This document shows, piece after piece, positions 36,093-48,324 of a DNA stretch of 64,000 nt (position 1 is the first letter of the stretch; each line of letters opens with the position of its first letter). The DNA is taken from assembly GCF_030272615.1 (NCBI RefSeq), contig NC_081407.1, positions 143,658,897-143,722,896 on the forward strand, given 5' to 3'. The notes beneath the pieces were generated by a model. It was not told where the DNA came from. It did no database searches and saw nothing but the letters and a program-made list of their open reading frames with translations. The position numbers were made by a program, and so were the translations under genes. This stretch comes from Cryptomeria japonica (Eukaryota > Streptophyta > Pinopsida > Cupressales > Cupressaceae).

Positions 36093-37683
36093 TGGTGTAG
36101 GAGAACCCTTCCAAGCTCTTCCTCCTTCTTGTTTTGTTGGTGTTATGCTTCTTTTGAAGCCATTGTATATGTAATAAGAGCCATGAGCTCATTTGTTCTT
36201 GACTAGGTCCTAGTTTTAGGTCCTTAGTGTTTTTGTTGTGATTTCTTGTGTAGGAGAGGTTGAGTGTGCCTTGGATGTGTGTTAGGCCTTATTGGCATGT
36301 TACTATCCTTAGGATAGCCCAAAATAGGCTTAGGAGTCATGAAAAGCAACAATGGCAAAGTTGTTTAAAAGATGCAAACGTTGCATGACAACTTTTAAAA
36401 GTTGTCAAGCAACTTTTCCACCCAAATGGTCAAAGACCCTTATTAAGCGTGGAGAGCCCTAATGTTGGCACATCGACTGAGGTATGGGTAGTATAAGATG
36501 TTTCAAACCCTAAAATATGAGGGGGTTAATCATTGTTGTACGGCCCAAGTAAGAGAAGTTCGATGTGACTGTTTTGTTGGTTACCAGTCAGTTTGTATGA
36601 AGCAACCGAGTAAGTTAATGGATTGATCTGAAGACTAAAATATGTGGAAAGCTTTGTGTAGTGTTTGATCTTTCATTTTTGGCAATTAGATAGTGTGTGT
36701 GGTGAAGGTTCAAGTTCTTTTGTAAATAGTTTGTAAAATACACTGTCACTGCCCAGTTTTGGGACAGTTTTGTACTAATGGGTTAGCATTCCATTCTCCA
36801 TCATGGAGCCACCATGAAACCATGGGGAATGGAAGTGAAGACCTTGTACTATAATTCAATGCAAGAAGGGTCTTTGAAAATGCAGGGAAGCCAACCATTT
36901 AACCACTCCTAGGCAAGATTCGACAATGCCTGATTAGAAATGGTAGTAAGTTGCAGAGGTCTTGGAGAGCAAGGTTGGTCAGAGGAGAGTGCACCCTTTG
37001 GAGGAGGTGTAGAGGAGTGTGTGAAGCATTACTGGTGTGAAGGAGGAGCCTTCACCAATCCAAACAAGGTGGATAAAACACAAAACACACACTGTGACCC
37101 AGGCAGACCATAAAAACCCTCACAAAACCCTTAAAAACCCCAAAATTCACCCAAGGCATTGTACAGCCACTTGGAGGCCCAAAACCAGAGAAATCCTTCA
37201 GCCCTTTCCAAATGAATGGTAGTCCATTTTGGGAGTTTGGGTTGTTTGTGCATCATTTGTGAGAGGGAGCCCTAAAGGATCGGGTAGGAGGCCTAATTGG
37301 TCAAAATCCTTGTAGCCCTATTTTGTAGGCAAAAACACAAAATAGTGAAATCGGTAAGGCGTTGAAAGCTTGAAACCTCTTGGGGGCACATGGATGGGTG
37401 GAAAAACCTTGCTAGAGACCTGACCTATCCTTGCTAAGACCTTGGAAGGTGTGGAACAAGCCAAGCCCTTATTAGCCATAGTAAGGGGTTTTGAGTCTCA
37501 TGAGTAGGTGAGACCTTAGGAGCAGCATTGCAACTCATTGGTGGGTGGATTGGGCAAGGTCAGGGGACTCCTCAAGCAAGGGAAGTCCTAGAGACCCTAG
37601 GGTGTGAAGAGAACACCAGGTGATCCAAGGGAAGGATCCAAGAGCATAGACTAGGCTAGTCTATCCCAAACCCCATCCCACCA
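36093..37683 (+). repeat. Chromovirus B 5' LTR
   Basis: TGGTGTAGGAGAACCC to CCCATCCCACCA, 1591 bp. Contains a perfect 22-bp palindrome at 36386-36407 (half-site TGACAACTTTT). Confidence 0.95.
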
Positions 37684-37686
37684 GAT

Positions 37687-37698
37687 TGGTATCAGAGC
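37687..37698 (+). other. Chromovirus B primer-binding site
   Basis: TGGTATCAGAGC three bases after the LTR, matching initiator tRNA-Met. Confidence 0.9.
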
Positions 37699-37763
37699 AC
37701 AGTTAAAGATTTGTTGGACTGTGTATGTCTCTATATATTGGTGAATCAGTAGGGGAGAGCAGA

Positions 37764-38903
37764 ATGGTCACTAATGCAAAGCTAGCTAGGGAGGTAGAAG
37801 AGCAGAAGGAGAAGAATAGACTCCTTTAAGAAGCTATGAGTGAGATAAGGGATAAACTGCAAGAAGTGGTGGATCAGAGGACACAAGGACCTTGGGCAGA
37901 AGACACCAAGGATAAAGGCAAGAAAACCAGTGACATAGATGACATTATACCTGAACCATATCCCTTGTTTAATGAAGAACCTTTTGTGAAGGCTATTAAG
38001 GCTTTGAACACCAAAGCTTTTGAAGGATTGCCACATTTCAGTGGAAGGATGGACATTGACACTGTCATGGAATGGATAGAAGGAATGGAAAACCACTTTG
38101 AGTGTGAAGGAGTGACAGAGGATCAAAAGGTTAAGGTTGCCAAATCAAGATTAAGGGGAGCAGCTTTAACATGGTGGAAGTACCTGCAAGAAGATAGAGT
38201 TAGCATGGGGAAGCTACCTATTGCCAATTGAAAGGCCATGGTGAGTAAGATTAAGGAGAACTACTTACCAGAGGATTATGAAGTCCAACTTCATAAGAAG
38301 AGATAGGGTTTGAAGCAAAAAGACCTTGATGTGACCTCCTACATCGAAGAATTTCAAAAACTTTGTCTTAGATCTAAAGTTCAAGAAGATGAATCTATTA
38401 AGGTGGCTAGGTATCTAAGTGGCCTAAAGTGGAACATTCAAGAGGAGATAAGCTTATGGACTCCTACTACTATTCAAAAATGTCATTAGCTTTCTATCAA
38501 GGTGGAAGAGAGGAACAAAAGGAAAGGAGACTCTAATAATAGGGGTAGAGGCAGAGGTAGAGAACAAATGAATCACCGAGGTGGTTATCAAAGCAAGGCA
38601 AATGAGCAGAGGAATCAAGGAGAAGCCAAGTTGACTGAACATGGCAGTGAAACCAATCTCAGAGGGGGCCATTCTAGAGGAAGAGGTGCACAAGGTGGTC
38701 CAAGTAGGGGTAGAGGTACCGGCAGAGGTAACTCCTACTTTGCAACTATGAAGTGTTACAATTGTGGACAATTGGGACACCCGGCATATAGATGCCCTGA
38801 CAAGCTTACATCATCAAATAGTGGAAAGAGGGTTGCTTATGCACTTGAAGACTCTTCAAGCAGCAAGACACCTGAAGTGGATCATATTAGAATCAAAGAC
38901 TAG
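37764..38903 (+). pseudogene. Chromovirus B gag
   Basis: One phase from ATG 37764 to TAG 38901, broken by TAA near 37827, TGA 38229, and TAG near 38306 and 38487. Capsid-type motifs: FEGLPHFSGRMDIDTVMEWI, RLRGAALTWWKYLQEDRV and VTSYIEEFQKLCLR. An Arg/Gly-rich stretch (GRGRGREQMN, GRGTGRGNS) precedes a zinc knuckle with all ligands, CYNCGQLGHPAYRC. Gag forms the particle and binds element RNA. Confidence 0.92.
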
Positions 38904-39600
38904 AGAAAATCTGATATTCAATAGGGTTTTTATTAGACAACCGGTTAAGGAGGAACCTAAACATAGGAGAGCATTGTTTAGGGTGAGATGCAAAGTTCTT
39001 GGTAAAGTGTGCAAGGTGATAGTTGATTCAAGCTCAACTGACAACATCATATCAGAAGAGGTAGTTAGGAAGTTGAAACTTACAAGGATACCCCACACTA
39101 ACCCATATAAGGTGACATGGTTAAATCATGAGCAAAGTGTGCTAGTCAATGAACAGACTTGGGTAGAGTTTTCTATTGGAGGATACAAGGATAAGATCCT
39201 TTGTGATGTGTTACCTATGGATGTCTGTTACTAGGTAGACCCTGGCAATTTGACAGGAAGGTGATCTATGATGGAGAGGAGAACTCCATTTCATTTAAGA
39301 AGGATAGCAAGACCTTTAAGATTTAGTCTTATATAGAGAATGAGGAGGGCACTTCAAGAACACCTAGTGTCTTATTGGCTAATGGTAAAGAGTTCTTAAA
39401 CTTATTACATGAGGAGGAGATAGTGAAGTGTGCCATCTTTGTGAAACCAAAAGAGGAAGAAGACAAGTTGCAGGCAGATGTACCCAAGGAGCTGAAGCAA
39501 ATGTTGCAAGAGTATAAGGACATAGTGAGTGATGGAGCACCTACAACACTCCCACCAAGAAGGTCTATAACTCATCAAATAGATTGTTCCCAGAGCATCC
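38890..39600 (+). pseudogene. Chromovirus B protease region
   Basis: A different phase from gag. FRVRCKVLGKVCKVIVDSSS then TDNIISEEVV is the retropepsin core, but the usual Asp-Ser-Gly reads Asp-Ser-Ser, so catalysis is doubtful. After LPMDVCY a missing base shifts the frame just before the LGRPW-type motif, and the linker to RT follows at 39375-39608. Confidence 0.85.
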
Positions 39601-40872
39601 CTACCTAACAAAGCTGCATATAAGCTCACACCTGATCAAAACAAGGAGGTAGCAAGGCAAGTGTAGGAGTTATTGGAACAAGGACTGATTAAGAAGAGCA
39701 TCAGCCCATGTACAGTCCCGGTAGTGCTAGCATCAAAGAAGGGAGGAAAGTGGAGACTTTGCACTGATTCAAGGGCAATCAATAGGATCATCATAAGGTA
39801 TAGGTATCCTATTCCTAGAATAGAGGATTTGATGGACTGTCTAGGAGGTGCTAGGTATTTTACCAAGTTGGACCCTAAAAGTAGTTATCACCAGATTAGA
39901 ATCAAGGAGGGTGATGAGTGGAAGACTGCTTTCAAGACCACAGAAGGATTGTATGAATGGCCTGTGATGCCATTTGGACTCACCAATGTCCCAAGCACCT
40001 TCATGAGGTTGATGAATGAGGTGTTAAAAGACTTCATGGGCAGATTTGTGGTGGTGTACCTAGATGACATTCTCATCTATAGCAGAACCAAAGAGGAGCA
40101 CCTTGAGCATTTGAGGTTAGTCTTAGAGAGGTTGCATGAGGAGAAGGTATCCATCAACCTAGAGAAGTGTGACTTCTTGAAGAAAGAGTTGGTCTACTTA
40201 GGATTTGTGGTGTCTAAGGGAACCTTGAAGATGGGTCCAAGCAAAGTGGAGGCAATCTTGAATTGGCCTGCACCTAGAACAGCGACTGAAGTTAGGAGTT
40301 TCCATGGTTTATCCCAATTCTATAGAAAGTTTGTGAGGAACTTCAGTGGCATATGTGCACCAGTCCTTGATACCATAAAATGATTCTTTAAAACTAAGTT
40401 TAAATGGACTGAGCATGCTGACAAAGCATTTCAAATGTTGAAGCAAGAGGTAGCCACAAAACCTATCCTTCTCCTACCTACTTTTGATAAGCTATTCACA
40501 TTGGAGTGTGATGCAAGTGGAATTGCAGTAGGGGGTGTATTGAGTCAAGAGGGAAGACCTATGGCATTTTTCAGTGAGAAGCTCAATGAAGCAAAGAAGA
40601 AGTACTCAGCCTATGACCTAGGGTTGTATGCATTAGTGCAGTCTCTAAAGAAATGGAGGCATTACCTACTTCCAAAGGAATTTGTGGTGTTCACAGACAA
40701 TCAAGCATTGAGTTACATTAACACTCAAGAGAAGCTTAGTTATAGGCATTTGAAATGGATGGAATATCTCCAATCCTTCACCTTCACCATCAAGCATAAG
40801 AAAGGGCAACTCAACAAGGTGGCAGATGCATTAAGCAGGAAGTTGTTGACAGTTCAAGAACTACAGTTGTAG
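39601..40872 (+). pseudogene. Chromovirus B reverse transcriptase and RNase H
   Basis: [51 protein letters not shown] (first Asp), [20 protein letters not shown], catalytic [12 protein letters not shown], and [20 protein letters not shown]. RNase H: LECDASGIAVGGVLSQEG, VFTDNQALSYINTQEK and ADALSRKLLTVQEL. Stops at 39664 (TAG), 40381 (TGA) and 40870 (TAG). The active-site residues survive; the breaks are nonsense changes. Confidence 0.95.
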
Positions 40873-42268
40873 AGCATGGGGATAGAAGGTTTCAAGGACC
40901 TCTATGAAGGAGATGAAGACTTCTCATCAGCTTACAAGGTTTGCAAGGAGTTTGCGAACCATTTTCATGGTGAGTATGCAGACTACACTCTCCAAAATGG
41001 TCTCTTGTTCAGAGGTAATTAGTTGTGTGTGCCAGGAGGATCCACGAGGGAAAACCTCATCCAAGAGAAACACAATGGCAGTTTAAGTGGACACTTTGGA
41101 GTCAACAAAACCTTGGATTTAGTATAGAGGTACTACTATTGGCCAAAGTTGCCAAGAGATGTAAAGAGGTATGTAGAACAATGTGGTGTGTGTCAAAGAG
41201 CAAAAGGAGGATCAAGCAATGCTGGTCTCTATCAACCATTACCGGTCCCAAATAGACCTTGGGAATGTATAAGCATGGACTTCGTAGTAGGAATTCCCAA
41301 GACAAAATTAGGTATGGACAGCATCTATGTGGTAGTAGATAGATTTTCCAAGATGAGCCATTTCATACCATATAAGACTACACATGATGCTAGCTATGTT
41401 GCACATCTCTTCTATAAGAAGATTGTTAGGATTCATGGACTCCCTTTAAGCATTGTTTCAGACAGGGACAGCAAGTTCATGGGCCATTTTTGGCAAACAT
41501 TATGGAGGAGACTAGGAACTAACTTGTCATTTAGCTCAGCTTACCATCCACAAACTGATGGTCAAACTGAAGTTATCAACAGGGTGTTATGCAATCTGTT
41601 GAGGTGTTTAACTAAGGAATATGAACAGACATGGGACCTAATCATTCCTCAAGCAGAGTATGCATATAATGACAGTGTGAATAGAACCACTAGTACAAGT
41701 CCTTTTGAGGTTGTATATGGCAGACATCCAAGGGGAGTATGTGAGTTGAGAGACCTTGGTACTATGGAGATGAAGAGTGGGCAAGTAGAGGACTTCACTC
41801 AAACCATCAAGGAAGTTCAAGAGCAAGTCAAGAAAGCCATCCTTGAATCCACTCAAAAATTGAAAGTAAAAATGGATGAGAAAAGGAGAGAGGTTCAGTT
41901 CAAGGTGGGTGACTATGTGATGGTCCATTTGAGCAAAGCTGGGATGCAAAGTGGTAAGCCTACCAAACTATAGATGAAGAGGGTAGGACCTTGTATAATT
42001 TTGTCAAAGTATGGGGAGAACACTTATAAGGTTGACCTACCTTCAGATTTGGCTATATCACCAGTCTTTAATGTTGTAGACCTGATCATGTACAGGGGTG
42101 AGATAGAAGGGCAGACTGAGAGCCAAGCCAAGGTACTGCAAGACCTAGATGTTAATGTCTTACCACAAGTGAAGAAGCCTATAGTAGAGGAGATCTTGGA
42201 ATCTAGAGTAAAGAAGTCCACCAGACACCAGGTCTACATGGAACACTTGGTGAAGTGGGCAGGATAGC
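40873..42268 (+). pseudogene. Chromovirus B integrase and chromodomain
   Basis: Zinc-binding part ends CGVCQRAKGGSSNAG; core SMDFVVGIPK, VSDRDSKFMGHFW, HPQTDGQTEVINRVL gives Asp, Asp, Glu. The C-terminal module VGPCIILSKYGENTYKVDLP leads to chromodomain VEEILESRVKKSTRHQVYME. TAGs at 41020, 41125, 41971 and about 42266 interrupt it; the one at 41125 is shared with copy A (832). Confidence 0.95.
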
Positions 42269-42360
42269 CTGAGTCTAAAGCTACCTGGGTTGAAGAGAGC
42301 AAGTTCAAAACACTTGGCATACACCTGGCTCTCATCTCTTCTTCTATTTCTTAGTTGTGT

Positions 42361-42372
42361 GTAGAGGGGGAG
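42361..42372 (+). other. Chromovirus B polypurine tract
   Basis: GTAGAGGGGGAG, three bases before the 3' LTR; copy A has GATGGGGAG at the same place. Confidence 0.8.
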
Positions 42373-42374
42373 TA

Positions 42375-43966
42375 TGGTGCAAGAGAACCCTTACAATCTC
42401 TTCCTACTTCTTGTTTTGTTGGTGTTATGCTTCTTTTGAAGCCATTGTATATGTAATAAGAGCCATGAGCTCATTTGTTCTTGACTAGGTCCTAGTTTTA
42501 GGTCCTTAGTGTTTTTGTTGTGATTTCTTGTGCAGGAGAGGTTGAGTGTGTCTTGAATGTGTGCTAGGCCTTATTGGCATGTTACTATCCTTAGGATAGC
42601 CCAAAATAGGCTTAGGAGTCATGAAAAGCAACAATGGCAAAGTTGCTTAAAAGATGCAAACATTGCATGACAACTTTTAAAAGTTGTCAAGCAACTTTTC
42701 CACCCAAATGGTCAAAGACCCTTATTGAGCATGGAGAGCCCTAATGTTGGAACATAGACTAAGGTATGGGTATTATAAGATGTTTCAAACCCTAAAATAT
42801 GAGGGGGTTAATCATTGTTGTACGGGCCAAGTAAGAGAAGCTTGATTGTGACTGTTTTGTTGGTTACCAGTCAATTTGTATGAAGCAACCGAGTAAGTTT
42901 ATGGATTGATCTGAAGACTAAACTATGTGGAAAGATTTGTGTAGTGTTTGATCTTTCATTTTTGGCAATTAGATAGTGTGTGTGGTGAAGGTTCAAGTTC
43001 TTTTGTAAATAGTTTGTAAAATACACTGTCACTGCCCAGTTTTGGTACAGTTTTGTACTAATGGGTTAGCATTCCATTCTCCATCATGGAGCCACCATGA
43101 AACCATGGGGAATGGAAGTGAAGACCTTTTACTATAATGCAATGTAAGCAGGGCCTTTGAAAATGCAGGGAAGCCAACCATTTAACCACTCCTAGGCGAG
43201 ACTGGACAGTGCCTGATTAGGAATGGTAGTAAGTTGCAAAGGTCTTGGAGAGCAAGGTTGGTTAGAGGAGAGTGCACTCTTTGGAGGAGGTGTAGAGGAG
43301 TGTGTGAAGAATTATTGGTGTGAAGGAGGAGCCTTCACCAATCCAGACAAGGTGGCTAAAACACAAAACACACATTGTGACCCAGGCAAACCATAAAAAC
43401 CCTCACAAAACCCTTAAAAACCCCAAAATTCACCCAAGGCACTGTACAGCCACTTGGAGGCCCAAAACCAGAGAAATCCTTGAGCCCTTTCCAAATGAAT
43501 GGTAGTCCATTTTGGGAGTTTGGGTTGTTTGTGCATCATTTTTGAGAGGGAGCCCTAAAGGACTAGGTAGGAGGCCTAATTCGTCAAAATCCTTGTAGCC
43601 CTATTTTGTAGGCAAAAACACAAAATAGTGAAATCGGTAAGGGGTTGAAAGCTTGAAACCTCTTGGGGGCACATGGATGGGTGGAAAAACCTTTCTAGAG
43701 ACCTGACCTATCCTTGCTAAGACCTTGGAAGGTGTGGAACAAGCCAAGCCCTTATTAGCCATAGTAAGGGGTTTTGAGTCTCATGAGTAGGTGAGACCTT
43801 AGGAGCAGCATTGCAACTCATTGGTGGGTGGATTGGGAAAGGTCAAGGGAATCCTCAAGCAAGGGAAGTCCTAGAGACCCTAGGGTGTGAAGAGAACACC
43901 AGGTGATCCAAGGGAAGGATCCAAGAGCATAGACTAGGCTAGTCTATCCCAAACCCCATCCCACCA
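42375..43966 (+). repeat. Chromovirus B 3' LTR
   Basis: TGGTGCAAGAGAACCC to CCCATCCCACCA, 1592 bp, close to the 5' LTR with scattered substitutions, densest in the first 40 bp. The 22-bp palindrome recurs at 42668-42689. Confidence 0.95.
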
Positions 43967-43971
43967 GTAAG

Positions 43972-45243
43972 TTGGGCAAACTAGAGCACTAGCGGAGGGT
44001 GTTAGATGACATCGTTATGGTCATCTGGAGACCTTATATGGATTGTGAGGTATGGACCAAGGATGGGCTACAGATGCCCTATGTATATATGTTGAGGTAC
44101 TTGATTGGGCAGATGCCCTTTATCATTGAACGATTTTTGCACAACCGCGTTCATCGGCAATATGGTAGATAGCAAGGGATACCATAGGGATCCTATTTAT
44201 ATTCTCATCGGTGACAGGATGTGCCAGAGTGGGGACCTAACCTAGATAGTGGATCGGTCATGGATGAGTATATGACCTTGGCAGGATAGATCTGGGATTA
44301 TGGGGCCGGGGTAGTGGATGTTGGGATGATAGAGGATTTCTCAGCTTACTTCATGGCACATGCAATGGCGCGCATATCTGATCTGGTAGAGTTGTTGTCA
44401 TCTTTTGATTATAATGAGGAGGAGCATCAACAGAGGTGAGGGGGTCATAGGTGGGGAGAGGAGGATGAGGGAGAGGGGGGAGGGGGTGGAGGTGGAGGTT
44501 AAGGGGGGTTGGAGGAGATGGAGGTGGAGGGGGTGGTGGAGGTGGGGATGGCAGAGGTGGAGGTGATAGAGTTGGGGATGGAAGAGGTAGATGTGGCAGA
44601 GATGGAGGTGGTAGAGGTGGTCTCATTCTTGGTGTGGGTGGGGGTGTGAGGATAGGTGCGGTGTTAGCTATTGTGGGAGGGATGTAGGATGATACATTAC
44701 CTACCTAGAGGAGAAGATCCAATGTTCTACCTCCACTAGTGCCTCAGATAGGGACAGGTGCAGCTAGGACCATGACACATCTACATGTTCAGATCAGGGT
44801 GCCGACCTACTAGCAGGATGCCCAGATTAGGGCACTATAGGTCTTTGTACAAAAGTTGCAGGCATAGGTGCTAGCACAATAGTGACAAAATACATAGCTT
44901 CAGGTAGAGAGGGATACAGTAGTAGAGCGTCAGGGCCAAGTAGAGGCCCTTGTTGACAAGTTAGAGAGAGCCACCATAGGTTCTCTGCTCCAGGACACAC
45001 TGAGGGAGATACGGTACTCAGCCAAGGAGGCTGAGTATTATAGGTGTTTGTACGAGGATATGGTCCCTCGAGATCATAGAGCTTCTAGATATGCTACAGT
45101 GGCATCCACTCGATCCAAACGTAGTTATACAAGGACAGAGAGTAGAGGTGTTACAAGGCCGACACAACATGATCCATCTGGTGGAGATTTGGGAGCTGGG
45201 ACATCTGCTGCTAGACCTTCTACCTCAGGAGATAGGCATACCT
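43972..45243 (+). pseudogene. PMD protein, C-terminal part
   Basis: The frame left at 36092 resumes here in phase: VIWRPYMDCEVWTKDGLQMP, FIIERFLHNRVHRQYGR, PEWGPNLDSGSVMDEYMTLA and MAHAMARISDLVELL. W.PY and V.RQ(F/Y)G..QGIP are hallmarks of the PMD end. Stops: TAG 43990, 44170, 44185, 44287 and TGA 44212. Then a Gly/Glu-rich low-complexity stretch (44440-44640), a Gln-rich probable coiled coil with several TAGs, and a basic Ser/Arg/Thr tail ending PSTSGDRHT with TGA at 45243. Confidence 0.8.
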
Positions 45244-45245
45244 GA

Positions 45246-46799
45246 GAGATCTATCCTGGTGTATTGATCACTTTTTTGTACTGATAGACATGATACCTAT
45301 TGTACATTTTGATAGTTTTGCGAGATATATATGATATATGGCATTGATTTTCTCTGATCCACATGTGATGTGTTATTGATGATGATTGATTTATGATGCG
45401 AATTATTTGATATGATGATACTATGAGTATGATTAGATGCTTAGATAATAATGATGGTCTTGATCTCCTAATTTTGATTATTAAATGATGATGTGAATGC
45501 ATGGTTCATGATGAATAGGTATTTGTGATATGCATTGCTATGTTTAATTTGATACAAGATGTGATTTTATTTGAATGTTATGATTGTGAGATGTATCTTG
45601 AAATGAGATGTAAATGATAATGATAATGATAATGATATGAGATGTAAATGATAATGATAATGATAATGATATAAGATGTATCTTGAAAATGAGATGTAAA
45701 TGATAATTATAATGATATAAGACTAATGCAAGATTAAAATGATATGCAACTACATGATCACTTTAATTATGTCGTTGTCATTCCCGTTAGTCACTTTGTT
45801 TGTGCTCTTTTTGTCATCATTGAGTTTTTCATATGTTGAAAGTTAATACAAGCATCATGGTATAATTGAACCATAATGACCTGAGTATACCTTACATGAT
45901 TTTTGATATTGCAAGATGATACAAGTGTCGAGGGATAATTGAACAAAGATGCCCTGAGTGTTACTTGCATAAAATAGACAAGAGTTAACCATTTTTATGT
46001 GCAATATGGAAAATGTCTTCAATGATATGTTTCTAATCATGTCTCGAGACAAATTTGAACCATACGAATGATCGCCTCACAGACAGAAAACCAAAGAAAA
46101 ATATCAGATTCTTTCATTGCTTCTTTAGCTCAGTGCATCCTTGAGTAGCTCAGGAGATCTAATGATTCAGAAATCAAGATACAAATAGTCAAAACTTCAT
46201 GCCAAATTTAAAAAAATCATAATTAATAATAAATCATCCATCGTGTGTATGTTGAAGTTGTAATTGGATAATGATCCTGTTTTCTAGTCCAATGAGCAGT
46301 TTTGACAATGGTTTCCCTAGTATGTTGCGATCCTTGCTTGTTGTCTGAATGCTAAAGTGAGATGAATGTTTCCCCTAGTTATGGACACTTGTCGATGTGG
46401 AATATACATTGATCACCAAGCCATGGTGGGATATGATATGGATAACTATTTAGATAAACAAGGACAGTGACTACGCTAAGTATGTCCTGGATAATGTTGT
46501 GTGTATAAGTGTTTTGTGATAGCTATGGTCTAAAATCAGATGGATCAAAGATATGATACGAGTACCGATAGATGGAGAAGTCGTTCTCTCACAAGTAGCG
46601 CATGTTGTCAGGTTTTCACCACTTGTTTTTATTTCACTTTTTGATTTGTTTTTCATTTTTTTTGCATTTTTGCATTTTCTGATTTTTATTTTTTTTGTGT
46701 CACAAGGTGCCTGTTTGCGAGGTTTTCACCATAGTGACAATTTGTGATACTTTTATTTTTTTGTTTTTTTTTTTTTCTTGATCTGTGTATTAGATGACT
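45246..46799. other. Spacer between PMD and Tat-like pol
   Basis: AT-rich noncoding DNA with many GATGAT, GATATG and TGATAATGATA strings. No domain seen on either strand until integrase sequence appears on the minus strand from about 46800. Confidence 0.5.
45600..45725. repeat. AATGATAATGAT tandem repeats
   Basis: GAGATGTAAATGATAATGAT units recur at about 45606, 45639 and 45692 with variable numbers of AATGAT. Confidence 0.85.
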
Positions 46800-47777
46800 C
46801 AAGTGTAGAGCTTCTTTAGATGGATCCTTTTGGTTGGTTCATTGAGCACGTCCCCTTCTCGAGTTGACAATTGATATGCTCTTGATCCATAGGCTGATAT
46901 GATGACAAAGGGTCTCAACCAATTGGGCTCAAACTTCCCCTTCTTTTCTCAATCTTATTGATTTCTGGGATTTTATTTTAGGACTAGATCACCGACTTTG
47001 AAAGCCCTTGGAATGATTGTGATTATAGCTTTTGCACATTCATTGTTGATATGCCTTCAGATGGTCATAGGCACATTGTCATTTTTCATCAAAAAGCTCT
47101 AGTTCCTGCAACTTGTTCACTGGATATTCCTCATCTAATATGAGGCCCTTCAAATATACTCGGAGAGATGGGATTTCTACCTCAAGAGGCAGAATTGCTT
47201 ATGAACCATACACCAATGAATATGGGGTAGCCCCTGTAGGTGTGTGGATACTCATTCTCTAGGCCCAAAGTGTTGGATTGATTTGTACATGTCAATCCTT
47301 GCCTACATCATTCATTTTTTTCTTGAGGATTTTCAAGATTATTTTGTTTGATGCTTCTGCTTGGCCATTCCCCTGTGGGTAGTATAGTGTGGAAAAGCGA
47401 TGTTGGATTTTGAATCGTTTGCATAGCTCTTCCACATCTTGATTCTTGAAAGGACGTTTGTTATCTGTGATGATGGAACTGGGAATGCCATATCTGCAAA
47501 TGAGATAGTTGAGGATGAATGATGAGATCTTCTTTCTAGTTACGGTGGTCATTGGGACTGCTTCGATCCACTTGGTGAAGTACTATGTGGCAGTGATAAT
47601 GAACTTATGTTCGTTTGAAGAGGAGGGATGAATTTTTCCTACTAGATCAAGTCCCCATTGACAAAAAGGCCAAGATGTGGTGAATGGTTGCAGCTCCTGT
47701 GTTGGTGCATGTATGAGGTTACCATGAATTTGGCATTTAGGACATTTCCTAGCAAATTGATAGGATTCTCTTTCCAT
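46800..47777 (-). pseudogene. Tat-like integrase
   Basis: Minus strand. Zinc-binding end CPKCQIHGNLIHAP; core SWPFCQWGLDLVGKIHP (Asp), SSIITDNKRPFKN (Asp), YPQGNGQAEASNKIILK (Glu), so DD35E is kept. The C-terminal region reads KFEPNWLRPFVII around 46905-46934, typical of the Tat branch, and there is no chromodomain. Stops at about 47582 and further on break it. Confidence 0.9.
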
Positions 47778-48324
47778 TGTTGGCCAGTAATATCACATTC
47801 TCAAAAGTTTCTTGGTGAGAGTAGGACCACTTGAATGTGTACCACAAATACCTTCATGACGCTCTTGTAAGGTGGAGTTAGATTTGATACGATCGAGACA
47901 TAGAAGAAGAGTGTCATCTAGACCTCGATGGTAAAGTGTGTCAATGATTAAGGTATAGCGGGCAGCTTGTTGGATGAAGCTTCATTTTTTCTTGTGAGAT
48001 AGGTTAGGTGGGAGGGTATTGTTTTTGAGATAGTCATATATCTTCTCATATAGAGGGGAATCAGAACCGGCTAGGGAACAGATGACTTGGGATGCTGAAT
48101 TTTCATAGGCTGGGGAAAATAATTGCTCCACCAGGAATTTATAACGATTTTGGTTTATCTAAAATTTGTAGAAGCGAGGCGATAGTGGCCATTGCATCGG
48201 CAGCTCTGTTAACCAATCTTGGGATCTATTCAAAGGTGATGTGTACAAAGTACTTTTTGAAGTCATCCACCATTCTCTTGTAAGGCATTAGCTTATCATC
48301 TTTTGTCTGATAGTCATCATTGAT

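Larger units (their letters stand above)
36093..43966 (+). mobile_element. Chromovirus B (Ty3/gypsy), full length, TSD GTAAG
   Basis: Two about 1.59-kb LTRs starting TGGTG and ending CACCA, with GTAAG at 36088-36092 and 43967-43971. Internal order is Met-tRNA primer site, gag, protease, RT, RNase H, integrase, chromodomain, polypurine tract. Same family as copy A. It is inactive through many TAG codons and at least two frameshifts in the gag-protease-RT region. Confidence 0.97.

Noticed and set aside
44351-44626. Proline-rich minus-strand frame
   Set aside because: It is the complement of the Gly/Glu-coding purine-rich stretch of the PMD frame.
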